64,000 nucleotides of DNA. Origin: Candidatus Opimibacter skivensis. Its GTDB lineage: Bacteria > Bacteroidota > Bacteroidia > Chitinophagales > Saprospiraceae. Made by a program: the position numbers and the translations under genes. Below, piece after piece: positions 47,357 to 58,137 of this stretch (its first letter is position 1; every line of letters starts with the position of its first letter). The notes under the pieces are model-generated. The model worked only from the letters and a program-made list of their open reading frames with translations, did not search any database and was not told where the DNA came from. The DNA is taken from positions 171,005-235,004 of the forward strand of contig JADKHH010000029.1 of the NCBI GenBank assembly GCA_016721905.1, given 5' to 3'.

Positions 47357-50300
47357 TCAATTTTGATTGATCGAATACACCCTCATCGCCTGATTATTAT
47401 TAGCTATCAGATACACAGCCTTTCCATTCTGCAGATTGATCTTGCGGATATCCCGTGCATCCTCCACTCGCAGTTTTCCATCAACAAAAGTTGTATTGCA
47501 AATAAAATTCCCTTTACCATCGCCAATGCACACTCCCGGATATAATCCATCATACCGCGCTGTCTCTACCTCCGTAGGCAGATGATTGCCGGCATAGATG
47601 AAGTCTGGGATTTTGTCACCATTGATATCATCTACATAAAATGCTTTAACAGGCCCAGACTGGCACAACAACGGAAGATCAGATGAAGCGAAAGTTCCAT
47701 CTCCTTTATTCATCAGGTAGATGCTAGACATGGTAGACAACTTTTTATGCACACTTGATTCCAATGCTTCTTCCGGATAGATTTCGCTCAGCTTAGCATT
47801 AGCAAAACTCTCATAGGTTGGAAATTTTTCCAAAACATAAGGCACTTCCTGAGATGAACATTCTCTTCCACGTACAGGCAATAGTTTGTCTTTCTTGGTC
47901 GTGGCCAGCACTACATCAAAATCCCCGTTGTGGTCAAAGTCACTTGAATACACTTCCAGTTTAGTGCCACGCGAGCCACCAAATTTATTGTTCCATCCAA
48001 GATTACCCAGGATAAAATCCGAATCACCGTCACTATCAAAATCACCTTTCTCAATCGTCCACCACAATCCTGAGCCTGCTGCTTCTATTTCCTGTGCAGT
48101 CATTTTTCCTTTGCCATCATTGAGCAATATGGTTGGTTTCATCCACTCTCCGACGACGACCAGATCGATGTCACCATCTTTGTCTACATCATCACTGACA
48201 GCATCGCTCACCATACCCAATTTATCCAGGACAGGTGCCAAAGATTTTGTTTGATCGGTGAAGGTGCCTGACTGATTGATCAGCAATTTCGATCCTGCCG
48301 AAATGCCATATTGCCCACCCACCAGTCTGCCACCGATATACAAGTCCATATCCTTATCACCATCGGCATCAAAAGCCTCAATACACTGCCCGTTGACCAG
48401 CACATCTGGAAATTGTTTCGTGCCTGCACGCGTGAAGTTTCCTTTTCCATCATTCAGATACAGCCTTACTTTCAGGGCAGGGTCTTTATCTGCAAATTCA
48501 TTGCTGCCGCTGGTAACGATCAGGTCAAGGTCGCCATCACCGTCTGTATCGATCAAAGCAGATTCCTGGTCTTCTGCATTTTTATCAGCTTCAAGAGCAG
48601 GTTGTTTAGATTTTTCAAATGGTCCGGATGTGCTTTGTAAAAATATATTTCCTGTATAGCCCGCTGATCCTCCGATAAAAAAGTCTTCACGACTATCACC
48701 ATTGAGATCACCGACAGATATGTGTGGACCGTTTTGTGACAATTTATAGGGGATCAGGACCTGCTTTGCATAATCGTTATAGTCATTTTCCCAGTGCACG
48801 TATTCACCTAATTGTTCTTCTTTAAAATCAAAGGAGGGATTGTGATCAACAGCAAACGGGATTTTCTTTTCTTTGGCAAAGTCAATCGTCAGCAATTGAT
48901 CCGCGTCAATATTTTTGATGACCGACATCGATTTATGATCCCAGTACACCTTGATCGAATCGACAGATGTAGTCCCACCTAATCCAAAATGCAAAATGGG
49001 CTCCACAGATGAAAAGTAACCACGGCTCGTCTGCATCGTGCTGATTTCTTTTTTACCACCTGCATACAACATCACACTGCATCCTAGCCCCTGAAGATTG
49101 GTACCGGGTCCTTTTAATTTGACTTTCAGATAATGGCCTTCCGTCTCACTCACATTTTTATAGATGGAAGCAGGTGCATTCATATTGTTGATGACGACAT
49201 CTAGCTTGCCATCACCATCAAAGTCCGCATAGGCCATTCCGTGGGAAAAGCCAGGCGTATCAAATCCGGCTTCAGCACCGAGTTTGGTAAACTGCATATT
49301 GCCATCATTACCAAAGATGATGTTGGGCACAGGATTTGACGGAAGGTTTTTAAGGATTTCCAGGTAATTTTCAGGACCCACCATGCCTTTATACCTCTCC
49401 TTGACCATCGTATTGAAATCATTGTTTTGCAAATCCCTCAATACACCATTGGTGATCATGATATCCTGATCTGCATCGAGATCAAGGTCAGCAAACAAAG
49501 CGGAATAGCTCCAGTCTGATTTTGATATACCTGCTATCTGTGCCATTTCTGAAAAATAACCATGGCCCATATTGACCTGCAGTCCATTTTGCATGTATTG
49601 ATAATGCTGACCATCATTCACATAGCCCCAGAATTTTTCAGGAGCCATCGAACCCATATTGGTTTTCGATTTCTGATGTTCTTCAAAAGCCATGTCCAGC
49701 GAAAGCAGATCAGGCCAACCATCCGAATTGACATCACCCACGTCGGAGCCCATCGAATAAAAGGAGATATGACCGGTGCGCGATTGAAGAGCATCGCTAA
49801 ACTTGCCCTGTGTATTCATGTACAGTTGATCTGCATGATGATAGTCATTGCAGACGTACAAGTCAGTCCAGCCATTGAGATCAAAATCAGCGATGGCAAC
49901 ATTTAATCCATAGCGTGCATCCTGCATTCCCAGTGCGGCTGTTTTGTCCACAAACTTTCCGTTTTCAAAAAAGAAGAAACGATCTGTTACTGTATAATTG
50001 GCAACCACATCCGGGCGATTGACCAGGCGAGCAAATTCATCAAAAGGTTGGTTGACCAGGTACATATCAAGATCACCATCCTGATCCGCATCAAAGAAGG
50101 TCGATTGTACACCAAAGCCAATATCATCTATACCATATTGTGCAGCCTGTTCGCGAAACAGGTTTTTGCCTTGATTGATATAAAGTTTGTTGCGGTTATT
50201 ATCAGCAATCCCTGTAGGTGAGTTTTTACACACATAGATATCCAGCAATCCATCTGCATTGACATCTGCCATCGTGACTCCGCTGGACCAGATTTGAGTG

Positions 50301-50679
50301 CTGATACCTGAGTTGGCCGTGATGTCTTCAAATTGAAAATTTCCCTTATTGAGATACAATTTGTCAGGCACCATGTTGCCCGCAAAATATAAGTCAGGCA
50401 AACCATCATTGTTGATATCTCCTGCCGCAACACCTGCCCCATTGTAGAGGAAGTGCCAGGTGAAGATATTGATCATCCCTTCTTCCTTGATCTCATTGGC
50501 GAAAGTGATGCCGGTTTCACTCGATGGGAGAGACTGAAGTTTGATCGTAGCAGTTATAGCTGGAATGGACTCCTGTGGTTGGCTTTCACTTTTATTGTCT
50601 TTGCAGCCATTGATACTGAGGATGCCCATGCTCATCGTGATGAGGCATACATTCTTGAAAGACCGGATCTGATATTCAT
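47357..50679 (-). CDS. FG-GAP/VCBS repeat lipoprotein with ASPIC-UnbV domain
   Basis: About 1100 residues. Many FG-GAP/VCBS calcium-binding blades (GDINNDGLPDLYFAGN; DADQDGDLDMYLVN; DLDLDADQDIMITN) form two beta-propellers around an ASPIC/UnbV domain (LKVKLKGPGTNLQGLGCSVMLYAGG ... HFGLGGTTSVDSIKVYW). An ATG at 50635 would give a stunted leader. A one-base shift near 50660 joins ATG 50679 (MNIRS) to FKNVCLITMSMGILSINGCKD, a normal lipoprotein signal. This CRTAC1-like family is surface-exposed in Bacteroidota, perhaps binding polymers. Paralogous domain set in the next gene. Confidence 0.85.
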
Positions 50680-50966
50680 GTTGTAAAGTTAGCCATAATT
50701 GATCGTCAATGACATTGATCTGGCAGTTGAATCAACGTTTATTTTATAAAATAACGTTGGCGGAGGTTGAGTCATGCGGATCTCTGGCATGGTCTGTCTA
50801 ACTCGAAAGAGCTATAGGTCATGTAAATCCTTAATCTGGCATGGGTGACAGATTCTTGGAACAGGCGTTATTGCTGACGTTGGAAACGTCTACAATGACT
50901 ATTTGAGACCATGTTTTCTTTAATCTTTAAAGGTCCCCTTTAGGGGATTTAGGGGTAAAATGGATA
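50680..50966. other. Spacer between the two FG-GAP lipoprotein genes
   Basis: Nothing coding. A near-palindrome CAACGTTTATTTTAT/AAAATAACGTTG lies at 50732-50758. Confidence 0.5.
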
Positions 50967-53196
50967 TCAATGATGATGCCCCGCCTCCTTCTTAAACGGT
51001 GTCATCGTATATTCCACTATCACCGGCTCATTACCTTCTTTGATGTGATAAGCCCTGTCGAGACTGAGGCCAGTCACTTCCTGCACAGTCCGTTTTTTAT
51101 CAGGCCAGTATATTTTGGCCGAACGAATAGATTCTGCTTTTCCAAGGCCTATCTCCATCTGAAGGCTATTGCCTCCAAAGCTGGAGCCGGGTGAAACCAT
51201 TTCATATATTTTCCTGGACTTTCCACCCTCTACGATTTCAATTTCTACTCTTGCACCTAAAGCCATTCTGTTGGATGCGACACCTTCCAGCTTCAACACG
51301 ATCCAATGGTTATCATGCGGCATTGGATTTTCGAAGAAGATGCTTTGGTACACATCGCCTTCAAAGCTGCCACCCATCTTGACATAGAAATCCTGATCAC
51401 CATCCCGATCCATATCACCAAAGGCAACGCCATGACCTTTCTGGATGTTTCCAAAACCACCCGCATAGGTGATATCGTCATATTTTTTTCCTTCCCGGTT
51501 CCAATACATTTTATTCGGGACGATAGATTTTAAGTTTGGCTCACCAGTGCCGAGATAGAAATCCGGAAAACCATCATTGTCAAGGTCACAATAGTTTGAA
51601 CCCATCGAGAATACCGGCTCTGTAAGTCCCATCGGAATGCTCATATCCGTAAACGTACTGTTGCCATTGTTGCGATAGATCCGCGGACGGAATGGATCAT
51701 CTTTCTTGCCATAAGCCCTGAGTATTTTTCCAGGCAGATCTTCGGAGCCATCCGAATAGGCAGAGACGAAGATGTCAAGCCATCCATCATTGTTGAAGTC
51801 AAACATCCACGTAGGGAAAGACACAAACGGTTCTCCGATATTGGCAGTGGCAGATATGTCTTTAAATTTTATTCCCGTTTCATCAGATTCGTTCAGGAAC
51901 AATCGATTGTTGCCATTCAAGATGGATAGGTAGAGATCAGGCAAACCATCATTGTTGATATCACCTCCGGTACTCCCTTTGACAAAGGCATTGATTTGCA
52001 GATTGGCGGATGCAGATACTTCTTTGAAGGTGCCGTCACGTTGATTGTGATAGAGCTCGGACGGAAAATAGAATGCACTGCCTCCCTCAGGAACGGCTTC
52101 ATTGCCGATAAACAGATCGAGCCATCCATCGAGATCAAAATCAGCCCACACAGCATTTTGTGTCGGACGTTTAGTGTAGATGCCGGCTGCTACAGTAACA
52201 TCTGTGAAAGTGCCGTCACCATTGTTTTTCAAGAGCGAGTTTGGAATCTTGCCCTGATCTCTGAACCAGGCACCGCGCATGATCAGCACATCAGCAAATC
52301 CATCATTGTTGTAATCCGTCTGCCGGATGTTTAGTCCGCCAGTGATACCCTGCAATCCGGTTCGCATCGTCACATCTTCAAAACTTCCATCTCCTTTGTT
52401 TTGATACAAATGGATCTGATCATGGAATCCCCAGTTGGAAGCCATGATGTCCAGGTGTCCGTCATTGTTAAAATCTTCTATAGCTACACCACCCGCAAGT
52501 CCACGCTTATCGAGTCCCAGATTTGAAGCAATATCTGTGAAGCGGGGGAAGTCAACTTTGGATGTGTAATATTCCTTGGGTAATCTAAACTGAGGTGGAA
52601 CACCATCAGGAAATTTTCCGAGCGTCATCGCAGCCACATTAAAGAGATAACGTGATGTGAGGTCATCTGGTGTTTGACGCAAAATGTCCTGGTAGATTTC
52701 CATAGCGAGGGTTGAGCCTTCTTTTTTAGAATGTTGCCCTTCTGCTGCAATAGGTATGATGCAAGAGGCTGTTGTGTGATTGAGGATGCAGTTTTGTTGT
52801 TCGCCAAGTCTGAGCGCCGCCAACGCCAGGAGTTTCTTCATTTCAAGCACCGTTTGTGCTTTTCCGGGAATTTCCATGGGCTCGACCATCTTAAGTACAT
52901 CCTGAAAAATCCTTATGGCAGATTCGGTATTTCCCGCCTTGAGTTCCTCGAAACCCCACATGACCATGAAGTTTACTTTATCCAAGACCCGTGGTGGATT
53001 CCACCCTTTGTTGCAGCAGTTTGGCACGTTCAGCCGACATAAACACTGTGACTTTCATCGGGTCAACTGCAGCCTGTGCCTGTTGGACACTATCGATCAT
53101 GGCCAGCGTCTCGGGTGAGGGCTTGCCTTGAGTGGTTCCCTGATCCTGATTTGTTTGATGTTGGTGGGTAGTATCCTGCTTGCAGCCAGCAAACAA
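50967..53196 (-). CDS. FG-GAP/VCBS lipoprotein with TPR-like N-terminus, frameshifted
   Basis: About 735 residues in two frames. The upstream frame (53196 to about 52985) opens with the lipobox tail LFAGCKQD and ends AERAKLLQQRVESTT. The second frame (from about 53000) continues LDKVNFMVMWGFEELKAGNTESAIRIFQDVL, a TPR-like segment. FG-GAP blades (DFNNDGHLDIMASNWG, DLDGWLDLFIGN) and a terminal ASPIC/UnbV domain (WIVLKLEGVASNRMALGARVEIE) follow. A further shift seems to hide the true start upstream of 53196, where VLCCSLIILFAGC continues the signal peptide without a start codon. A partner of the neighbouring paralogue is likely. Confidence 0.8.
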
Positions 53197-53631
<435 letters not shown>

Positions 53632-54231
53632 ATGAATATTAATAAGCTATTGTTTGCTTCATGCCTGATTCTGCTTGGAACCGGTGCTGCAAATGCCCAG
53701 ATTGGTGACCAGACGTCAATTGGTCCTCGCGTTGGAATCAATTTTTCTAACGTAAGTAATGTGGATGGTTCCGAAGCATTGACAGGCCTTGCGATCGGCC
53801 TTACCGGTACATATAGTATCAGTGAAAAAACCGGATTGACGATAGACCTTTTATATTCACAGGAGGGTTATAAGCTCAATTCAGATGAATTACGACTGAG
53901 TTACCTGCAAATTCCGATTTTCTTTGACCTGTTCTTTGGTGAATTGGGTGAGAAATTTCGTCCTAAAGTCTATGCCGGGATACAACCGGGCTTTTTACTG
54001 GACTCAAAGAACAATGGAAATGATGTCGAGGATGTTTTTAACGGCTTTAATCTGGCTGTAGGTGGTGGCCTTGGATTCAACTACCGGGTTGGAAGCCGGA
54101 TCTGGTTAAATACAGATTTAAGAGCGGCCCTTGGATTGTCTGACATCAGAGAAGATGTCATCGGAGACAAGGTGGCTAACAGTAATATACAGTTGAGCCT
54201 TGGACTTGCCTATGGATTGTCTAAAATCTAG
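53632..54231 (+). CDS. Outer-membrane beta-barrel protein (PorT-like)
   Basis: 199 residues with signal peptide (MNINKLLFASCLILLGTGAANAQ) and an eight-stranded barrel of the 'outer membrane protein beta-barrel' (PorT/OmpX-like) family: GPRVGINFSNVS, TGLTIDLLYSQEGYKL, YLQIPIFFDLFFG, KVYAGIQPGFLLD, VGGGLGFNYRVGS and a final LSLGLAYGLSKI. Function unknown. It ends in a clear terminator. Confidence 0.8.
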   Translation: MNINKLLFASCLILLGTGAANAQIGDQTSIGPRVGINFSNVSNVDGSEALTGLAIGLTGTYSISEKTGLTIDLLYSQEGYKLNSDELRLSYLQIPIFFDLFFGELGEKFRPKVYAGIQPGFLLDSKNNGNDVEDVFNGFNLAVGGGLGFNYRVGSRIWLNTDLRAALGLSDIREDVIGDKVANSNIQLSLGLAYGLSKI

Positions 54232-54270
54232 ATTGTAAAGGAAAGATATACCGAAAGGTATTTTAATTGA

Positions 54271-54300
54271 AGCCATCTCCTCCAGGGGATGGCTTTTTTT
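54271..54300 (+). terminator. Terminator of the beta-barrel gene
   Basis: AGCCATCTCC-TCCA-GGGGATGGCT followed by a T run. Confidence 0.85.
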
Positions 54301-54482
54301 ATTTAAGCTGTTTATTTTCAGTAATTTATAATAAATTATTCAGGCCTTTTTGAGAATAATCGGATGGTATGCCGTTGACCTGAGGTGGGGCCTGCGGTAT
54401 GGTTGGCCAAATGCTTGAGGTTTAAAATGGATAATCGGAGAAATCGGCCTAACTTTGAAATTGGGTTAAAATCACCTTATCG

Positions 54483-54527
54483 TATGATTTTAATCATAAA
54501 AAGACGCTTTTGTCCGAGATAAATTTG
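54483..54527 (+). promoter_or_regulatory. FNR-type operator and promoter of the nos cluster
   Basis: A 16-base palindrome TATGATT-TT-AATCATA (54483-54498) and a -7 element TAAATTTG (54520-54527). No -33 TTTG is present, and the operator centre lies about 41 bases before the expected start point, the usual class II activator position. Confidence 0.6.
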
Positions 54528-54543
54528 TGTAAAACTTAGAAAT

Positions 54544-55026
54544 ATGAAAAAACTGTTCATCCTTCTCTCCTTCATTTCCCTGATATCGGCTTGTGGAGGG
54601 GGCAAATCCCCGGAAGCGGGTACCGGGGCTAATCCTTACTCCACTGGTGAACCTGCAAGTGGCACACCCGCTTATGACCCAAATCGCGGTTTAGGTAAGT
54701 GGACTGCTGAGAATGTAGCTCTGGGTGCAACCCTGGATCCCGCCATGGCTGCAGCCGGAGAGAAAATCCAGGCCGTCAAATGTGTGTCTTGCCATAAACT
54801 CACGGAAGAAAAATTAGTTGGACCAGGATGGAAAGGGGTGACACAACGCAGGAAAGCGGAGTGGATCATGAATTTTATTACCAACCCAGATCCAATGATC
54901 GATAAAGATCCGGCTGTTCAGGCCCAGCTTGAATTATGCCTGGTCCGTATGCCAAACCAAAACCTGGTCGATACCGAGGCCCGCCAGGTCCTTGAGTATA
55001 TGCGTAAAAATGACGGAGTTCAATAA
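54544..55026 (+). CDS. Cytochrome c lipoprotein of the nos cluster
   Basis: 160 residues. A lipoprotein signal (FISLISACGGG) is followed by a Gly/Pro-rich linker and one class I cytochrome c domain with Cys80-x2-Cys83-His84 (CVSCHK). Met in LVRMPNQNL is the likely distal ligand. It is the probable electron donor to NosZ, whose gene begins 14 bases downstream. Such membrane-anchored cytochromes stand before nosZ in other Bacteroidota clusters. Expressed from a promoter with an FNR-type operator. Confidence 0.88.
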   Translation: MKKLFILLSFISLISACGGGKSPEAGTGANPYSTGEPASGTPAYDPNRGLGKWTAENVALGATLDPAMAAAGEKIQAVKCVSCHKLTEEKLVGPGWKGVTQRRKAEWIMNFITNPDPMIDKDPAVQAQLELCLVRMPNQNLVDTEARQVLEYMRKNDGVQ

Positions 55027-55040
55027 CCAACTATATATCT

Positions 55041-57020
55041 ATGAAAAATAATCTCTTCAATATCGTAATCGCAGTAGCTGCTGTTACGCTTAGTTTCATA
55101 GCCTGCAAGCCGAAAAACGTAAATACGGCTGTTTCAGGTGATGCCGCGGCAAAGGCTTACGTAGCTCCCGGCCAGTATGATGAATTTTACAATTTTGTCA
55201 GCGGTGGTTTTAGCGGACAGTTATCTGCCTATGGATTGCCCAGTGGAAGATTGTTGAGGGTGATTCCTGTTTTCTCCGTAGATCCTGAAAAGGGTTGGGG
55301 ATACAGTGAAGAAACCAAACCCATGCTGAATACATCACACGGATTTATTCCATGGGATGATTTACATCACACAGAAATGTCACAGACGAATGGTGAGGTG
55401 GATGGTCGTTGGGTTTTTGGAAATGCAAACAATACCCCACGCGTAGCACGTATTGACCTGAAAACATTTCGTACAGCTGAGATTATTGAGTTGCCAAATA
55501 GTGCAGGTAACCACTCCTCTCCTTTCATTACAGAAAATACGGAATATGTAGTGGCCGGTACGAGGTTTAGCGTACCTGCAGACAATTCAAACGGAGATGT
55601 GCCGATCAATACCTACAAGGAAAATTTTAAAGGTCATATCAGCTTTATAGCCGTTGATAAAGAAACCGGTGGGCTGAGCATTGCATTTCAGATCCAGTGT
55701 CCAGGTGTCAATTTTGACCTGAGTCATGCAGGAAAAGGCCCGTCACATGGATGGTTCTTTTTCTCCTGCTATAACACCGAACAGGCCAATACCTTACTGG
55801 AAGTAAATGCATCCCAAAAGGATAAGGACTTTATCATGGCGGTCAACTGGAAGAAGGCCGAAGAATACATCAAGGCAGGAAAAGGAAAGACTGTACCCGC
55901 GAAGTATGCGCACAATGTATGGGATGAAAAAACGCATACAGGCAAATCTGAAATCATGAAGGAAGTCACCATCCTGGATTCAAAGGAATTTCAGGACCTG
56001 TGCTACATGATTCCTTGTCCGAAATCACCTCACGGATGTGACGTGGATCCTACCGGCGAGTATATTGTAGGGAGTGGAAAGTTAGCTGCTTTAATACCTG
56101 TATTCAGCTTTACAAAATTGCAGAATGCAATCGCCAACAAGGAATTTGATGGTGTGTACGAAGGTATTAATGTCATCAAATATGAGTCCGCACTGTATGG
56201 CGAAGTGGCCAAGCCAGGCTTAGGCCCATTGCATACTGAGTTTGATGGTAATGGAAATGCATATACATCTTTCTTTGTGTCCTCCGAAGTGGTCAAGTGG
56301 AATATCAAGGATCTGAAAGTACTGGACAGGGTGCCTACCTATTATTCTGTCGGACACTTATGTGTACCTGGAGGAGATAGCAGAAAACCCTTTGGCAAAT
56401 ACATGATCGCGTATAATAAAATTACGAAGGATCGTTACCTGCCCACAGGACCTGAATTATCTCAAAGTGCTCAGCTCTTTGATATCAGCGGAGAGAAAAT
56501 GCAGTTGATTCTTGACTTCCCTACGATTGGTGAGCCTCATTATGCGCAGGCAGCACCTGCCGGCCTCATCACGCCAAACCAGGTAAAGATTTTCAAGATT
56601 GAAGAAAATAATCACCCATATGTTGCAAAAGGGGAGAAGGAATCTAAAGTAGTCAGGGAAGGAAACAAGGTACATGTATACATGACCTCTATACGTTCCC
56701 ACTTTTCACCAGATAATATTGAAGGTGTAAAACTTGGTGACGAAGTTTACTTCCATGTTACCAATCTGGAGCAGGACTGGGACGTACCTCACGGATTTGC
56801 CGTGAAAGGCGCGGCCAATGCCGAACTGCTCATTATGCCAGGGGAAACTACAACACTGAAATGGGTGCCGGACAAAGTAGGTATCGTTCCGATCTATTGC
56901 ACAGACTTCTGCAGCGCTCTACACCAGGAGATGCAGGGATATGTGAGAGTGTCACCAGCTAACAGTAAAGTGCCTCTTACCTTCAGCCTGGGTGCTACAG
57001 CACCGGAAGGAGATAAATAA
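55041..57020 (+). CDS. nosZ: Nitrous-oxide reductase, clade II
   Basis: 659-residue copper enzyme that reduces N2O to N2. It has a Sec/lipoprotein-type N-terminus (VTLSFIACKPKN) instead of the twin-arginine signal of clade I, hence clade II. The seven-bladed propeller binds CuZ: His109 and His110 in DDLHHTEM, with further His in SPHGCD and GPLHTEFDG. The cupredoxin domain at the C-terminus has the CuA ligands Cys620, Cys624, His628 and Met631 (YCTDFCSALHQEM). It is second in the operon, followed by a strong stem-loop before nosL, which may lower expression of the assembly genes. Confidence 0.95.
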   Translation: MKNNLFNIVIAVAAVTLSFIACKPKNVNTAVSGDAAAKAYVAPGQYDEFYNFVSGGFSGQLSAYGLPSGRLLRVIPVFSVDPEKGWGYSEETKPMLNTSHGFIPWDDLHHTEMSQTNGEVDGRWVFGNANNTPRVARIDLKTFRTAEIIELPNSAGNHSSPFITENTEYVVAGTRFSVPADNSNGDVPINTYKENFKGHISFIAVDKETGGLSIAFQIQCPGVNFDLSHAGKGPSHGWFFFSCYNTEQANTLLEVNASQKDKDFIMAVNWKKAEEYIKAGKGKTVPAKYAHNVWDEKTHTGKSEIMKEVTILDSKEFQDLCYMIPCPKSPHGCDVDPTGEYIVGSGKLAALIPVFSFTKLQNAIANKEFDGVYEGINVIKYESALYGEVAKPGLGPLHTEFDGNGNAYTSFFVSSEVVKWNIKDLKVLDRVPTYYSVGHLCVPGGDSRKPFGKYMIAYNKITKDRYLPTGPELSQSAQLFDISGEKMQLILDFPTIGEPHYAQAAPAGLITPNQVKIFKIEENNHPYVAKGEKESKVVREGNKVHVYMTSIRSHFSPDNIEGVKLGDEVYFHVTNLEQDWDVPHGFAVKGAANAELLIMPGETTTLKWVPDKVGIVPIYCTDFCSALHQEMQGYVRVSPANSKVPLTFSLGATAPEGDK

Positions 57021-57048
57021 GTAAGTGTGACAGACGCGCGTGTATAGC

Positions 57049-57088
57049 AAAGGGTACAAATGAACTACTACACATTTGTACCCTTTTT
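57049..57088 (+). terminator. Stem-loop between nosZ and nosL
   Basis: A 14-bp perfect stem (AAAGGGTACAAATG/CATTTGTACCCTTT) with a 10-base loop and TTT after it. It may be a partial terminator or an mRNA stabiliser setting the ratio of nosZ to nosLDFY. Confidence 0.7.
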
Positions 57089-57106
57089 CTTTAAAACTGA
57101 TATATT

Positions 57107-58129
57107 ATGAATACCAATAGCAGAATTTCAACACTCTCCAAAATCTTGCTGGTCCTGGCCGCTCTCTGCCTGGCTACCAATATATACTTGCCGATCTGGA
57201 AAATTGATTTGTTTGCACCTCAGTATCCTGAAGGATTGGTATTGTTGATCTATGCGGACAAGCTGGGAGGAAATGTCGAGATCATCAATGGACTCAATCA
57301 TTATATAGGTATGCAGACCCTGCATGCTGAAAATTTCATTGAATTTACAATCTTAAAATACATCCTTGGCTTTTTTGCGCTGCTGATCCTTGCTGCTGCT
57401 TTCATCGGCCGGCAAAAACTGGTATATACTGTATTTGTCACTTTCACTTTATTCAGTATACTCTCCATGGTCGATTTTTATAGATGGAATTATAATTATG
57501 GGCATAACCTGGATCCGAATGCCGCGATCATCGTGCCTGGCATGTCCTATCAGCCTCCGTTGATCGGATACAAGCAACTCTTAAACTTTGGAGCTTACTC
57601 TATGCCTGCCACCGGTGGTATACTTTTTATCGCCACAGGTGTATTGCTTTTGCTGGTCGTCCTGATAGAGCGCAATGTATTTGCAAGGTGGTTGAAGAAA
57701 AGAACAGCGACAACGGCAGCTGTTTTAATCATCGGGTTGTTTGCATTGTCCTCCTGTGGCAATCCTGGCCCCCGGCCAGTAAAGATTAATGAGGACGTTT
57801 GTGCCTTTTGTAAAATGACGCTCACCGATCCGCTCTTCGCGTCCCAGTTGACCACGCTCAAAGGCAGGCAATATTTGTTTGATGACCTGAGCTGCATGAC
57901 AGCCTATAAAAAAGAGAATACCATAGTGGAGGTCGATCGGTTTTATGTAGCTGATTTTTGCAGCCCTTCCGCTTTTATCGATCTTGAGCAGGCCATCCTC
58001 TTGCGCAGTGACAGTCTCCGTAGCCCGATGGGGGGCAACGTTGCCGCTTTCGCCATTCAGGATAGTGCCACGCACTATAAAAACCGCTATGGAGCAAGTG
58101 AGGTTTCATGGGCTGATTTAATGAGGTAA
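57107..58129 (+). CDS. nosL: NosL copper chaperone fused to a membrane domain
   Basis: 340 residues, about twice the usual NosL. Residues 1-195 form four membrane helices (about 12-30, 85-105, 110-130, 165-190) around a periplasmic loop (YPEGLVLLIYADKLGGNVEIINGLNHYIGMQ). Then comes an internal lipobox-like FALSSC (Cys217) and a NosL domain with Cys232-x2-Cys235-x-Met237 (CAFCKM) and RQYLFDDLSCM. NosL delivers Cu(I) to NosZ. The fused part may anchor the chaperone or move copper or electrons; I could not name its family. Its stop is 8 bases before nosD. Confidence 0.9.
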   Translation: MNTNSRISTLSKILLVLAALCLATNIYLPIWKIDLFAPQYPEGLVLLIYADKLGGNVEIINGLNHYIGMQTLHAENFIEFTILKYILGFFALLILAAAFIGRQKLVYTVFVTFTLFSILSMVDFYRWNYNYGHNLDPNAAIIVPGMSYQPPLIGYKQLLNFGAYSMPATGGILFIATGVLLLLVVLIERNVFARWLKKRTATTAAVLIIGLFALSSCGNPGPRPVKINEDVCAFCKMTLTDPLFASQLTTLKGRQYLFDDLSCMTAYKKENTIVEVDRFYVADFCSPSAFIDLEQAILLRSDSLRSPMGGNVAAFAIQDSATHYKNRYGASEVSWADLMR

Positions 58130-58137
58130 ATTTGCCC

